Assembly: GCF_009674685.1 (NCBI RefSeq)
Contig: NZ_WKJI01000002.1
Location: forward strand, 744,001 to 808,000
Direction: 5' to 3'
From: Pedobacter puniceum
GTDB taxonomy: Bacteria > Bacteroidota > Bacteroidia > Sphingobacteriales > Sphingobacteriaceae
Length of the DNA: 64,000 nt
Positions 63,287 to 64,000 of the stretch are shown piece by piece (position 1 is the first letter of the stretch; each line of letters starts with the position of its first letter). The position numbers were made by a program, and so were the translations under genes. The notes beneath the pieces were generated by a model. The model was not told the origin of the DNA. It saw only the letters and a program-made list of their open reading frames with translations, and did no database searches.

Positions 63287-64000
63287 TTATGCGAGTTCTG
63301 ATAATTCTAACCAACGCATAGATTTTTCATCTAGTTCGTTTTGTTTTTCCTCAATTAAGTGTGAGGTTTTGATAATCTCATCTGGATTAGAAATGCTATT
63401 TAAGCTATCTGTTAAACTCTTGATATTTTGTTCTAAAACCTCTATTTCATTATTCAAGGCTTCAAGCTCTTGCTTCTCTTTAAAAGTAAGTTTTGCTTTT
63501 TCTTTAGCAGGAGCGGGGCTAGCGGTTTTTGATTGTTGTTTTTTAGCTTGCTCTTTTTCTAATTGTTTAAGTATTTCTTGCTCTTCTCGGTAAGAAGAAT
63601 AATTACCATTATAGATTCTTATTTTACCATTGCCCTCTAATATGAAAAGCTGTTCGGTTAGTTTATCTACTAAATATCTATCGTGTGAAACTAAAATTAA
63701 AACACCCGGATAATTTTCAAGAAACTCTTCTAAAACATTTAGGGTGTCAATATCTAAATCATTAGTAGGCTCATCCAGTATTAAGAAATTTGGATTTTTA
63801 ATTAACACCTTCATTAAGTGTAATCTTTTCTTCTCGCCACCACTTAATAAGCTTACAAAGCCATGTTGTTTCTTGGGCGGGAATAAGAAAAGTGTAAGAA
63901 GTTGAGAAGCTGTAATTGTACTTCCATCTGCAAGGGTAATATACTCGGCAATATTCTTTACAACATCAATAACACGCTCATCTTCTTGGAAGCTTAAGCC
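63287..64000 (-). CDS. ABC-F ATPase (Uup-like), C-terminal part
   Basis: Partial gene, open from the right edge to the stop at 63287; the visible 237 codons start within the second nucleotide-binding domain (GLSFQEDERVID). The signature LLSGGEKKRLHLMK and Walker B FLILDEPTNDLD are clear, and the tail has a charged coiled coil (KLTFKEKQELEALNNEIEVL) like Uup. ABC-F proteins act on ribosomes or DNA repair intermediates, not in transport. Exact subfamily cannot be set without the N-terminal half. Confidence 0.9.
   Translation of the reverse strand, partial: GLSFQEDERVIDVVKNIAEYITLADGSTITASQLLTLFLFPPKKQHGFVSLLSGGEKKRLHLMKVLIKNPNFLILDEPTNDLDIDTLNVLEEFLENYPGVLILVSHDRYLVDKLTEQLFILEGNGKIRIYNGNYSSYREEQEILKQLEKEQAKKQQSKTASPAPAKEKAKLTFKEKQELEALNNEIEVLEQNIKSLTDSLNSISNPDEIIKTSHLIEEKQNELDEKSMRWLELSELA

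Overview
The window is AT-rich, densely coded chromosomal DNA from a Gram-negative Bacteroidota bacterium, most likely a Sphingobacteriaceae member close to Pedobacter. The reasons are the LpxC-FabZ fusion, a PorX-type receiver-PglZ regulator, type B succinate dehydrogenase (sdhC-sdhA-sdhB), many small lipoproteins, and few Shine-Dalgarno sites. This is inferred from gene content and protein style, not from a database search. Nearly everything is core genome; I saw no rRNA, tRNA, prophage or CRISPR array.

Layout. 1-2400: minus-strand trp operon (trpE-trpG-trpC, no trpD between) preceded by an uncatalogued 16-residue leader peptide with three consecutive Trp codons and a terminator, a textbook attenuator. 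2440-5010: small membrane protein, Nudix hydrolase, GH16 lipoprotein and acyltransferase. 5334-11907: folate salvage, EF-P, an ABC ATPase and the lipid A block lpxD-lpxC/fabZ-lpxA led by an HD-domain hydrolase. 11957-20478: porX-tsaE-ald, envelope and peptidoglycan proteins and a PAS histidine kinase. 20669-28766: NTF2-like secreted protein, ergothioneine genes egtB-egtD, a PAS protein without an ATPase domain, dapF, a Do-like protease, pdeM. 28997-32572: succinate dehydrogenase.

32573-37830 is the one accessory island, between sdhB and apaG: a 1209-residue type IIG restriction-modification protein, a REP-associated Y1 transposase and a DUF3024 protein, threaded by a family of 28-bp palindromes. 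Four form an exact 72-bp tandem array, and one sits in frame inside the methyltransferase gene.

37886-63213: apaG, dusB, phospholipid synthesis (cdsA, psd), an ECF sigma/anti-sigma pair, a histidine kinase cluster, DUF4407 protein, aspS, a decayed toxin gene, hpt, M16 and S41 peptidases, thiL, divergent nadA/nadB, and mnmG. Two perfect parS-like palindromes lie just upstream of mnmG, followed by a partial ABC-F gene.

The most notable system is a small ECF sigma regulon. TGTAAC-N17-[A/T]GTCTTA, with exactly 17 bp in every copy, occurs upstream of the sigma gene itself, the divergent DUF6249 gene, the DUF4407 gene, and the NTF2-like gene 23 kb away. This suggests an autoregulated envelope-associated response built from poorly characterised proteins.
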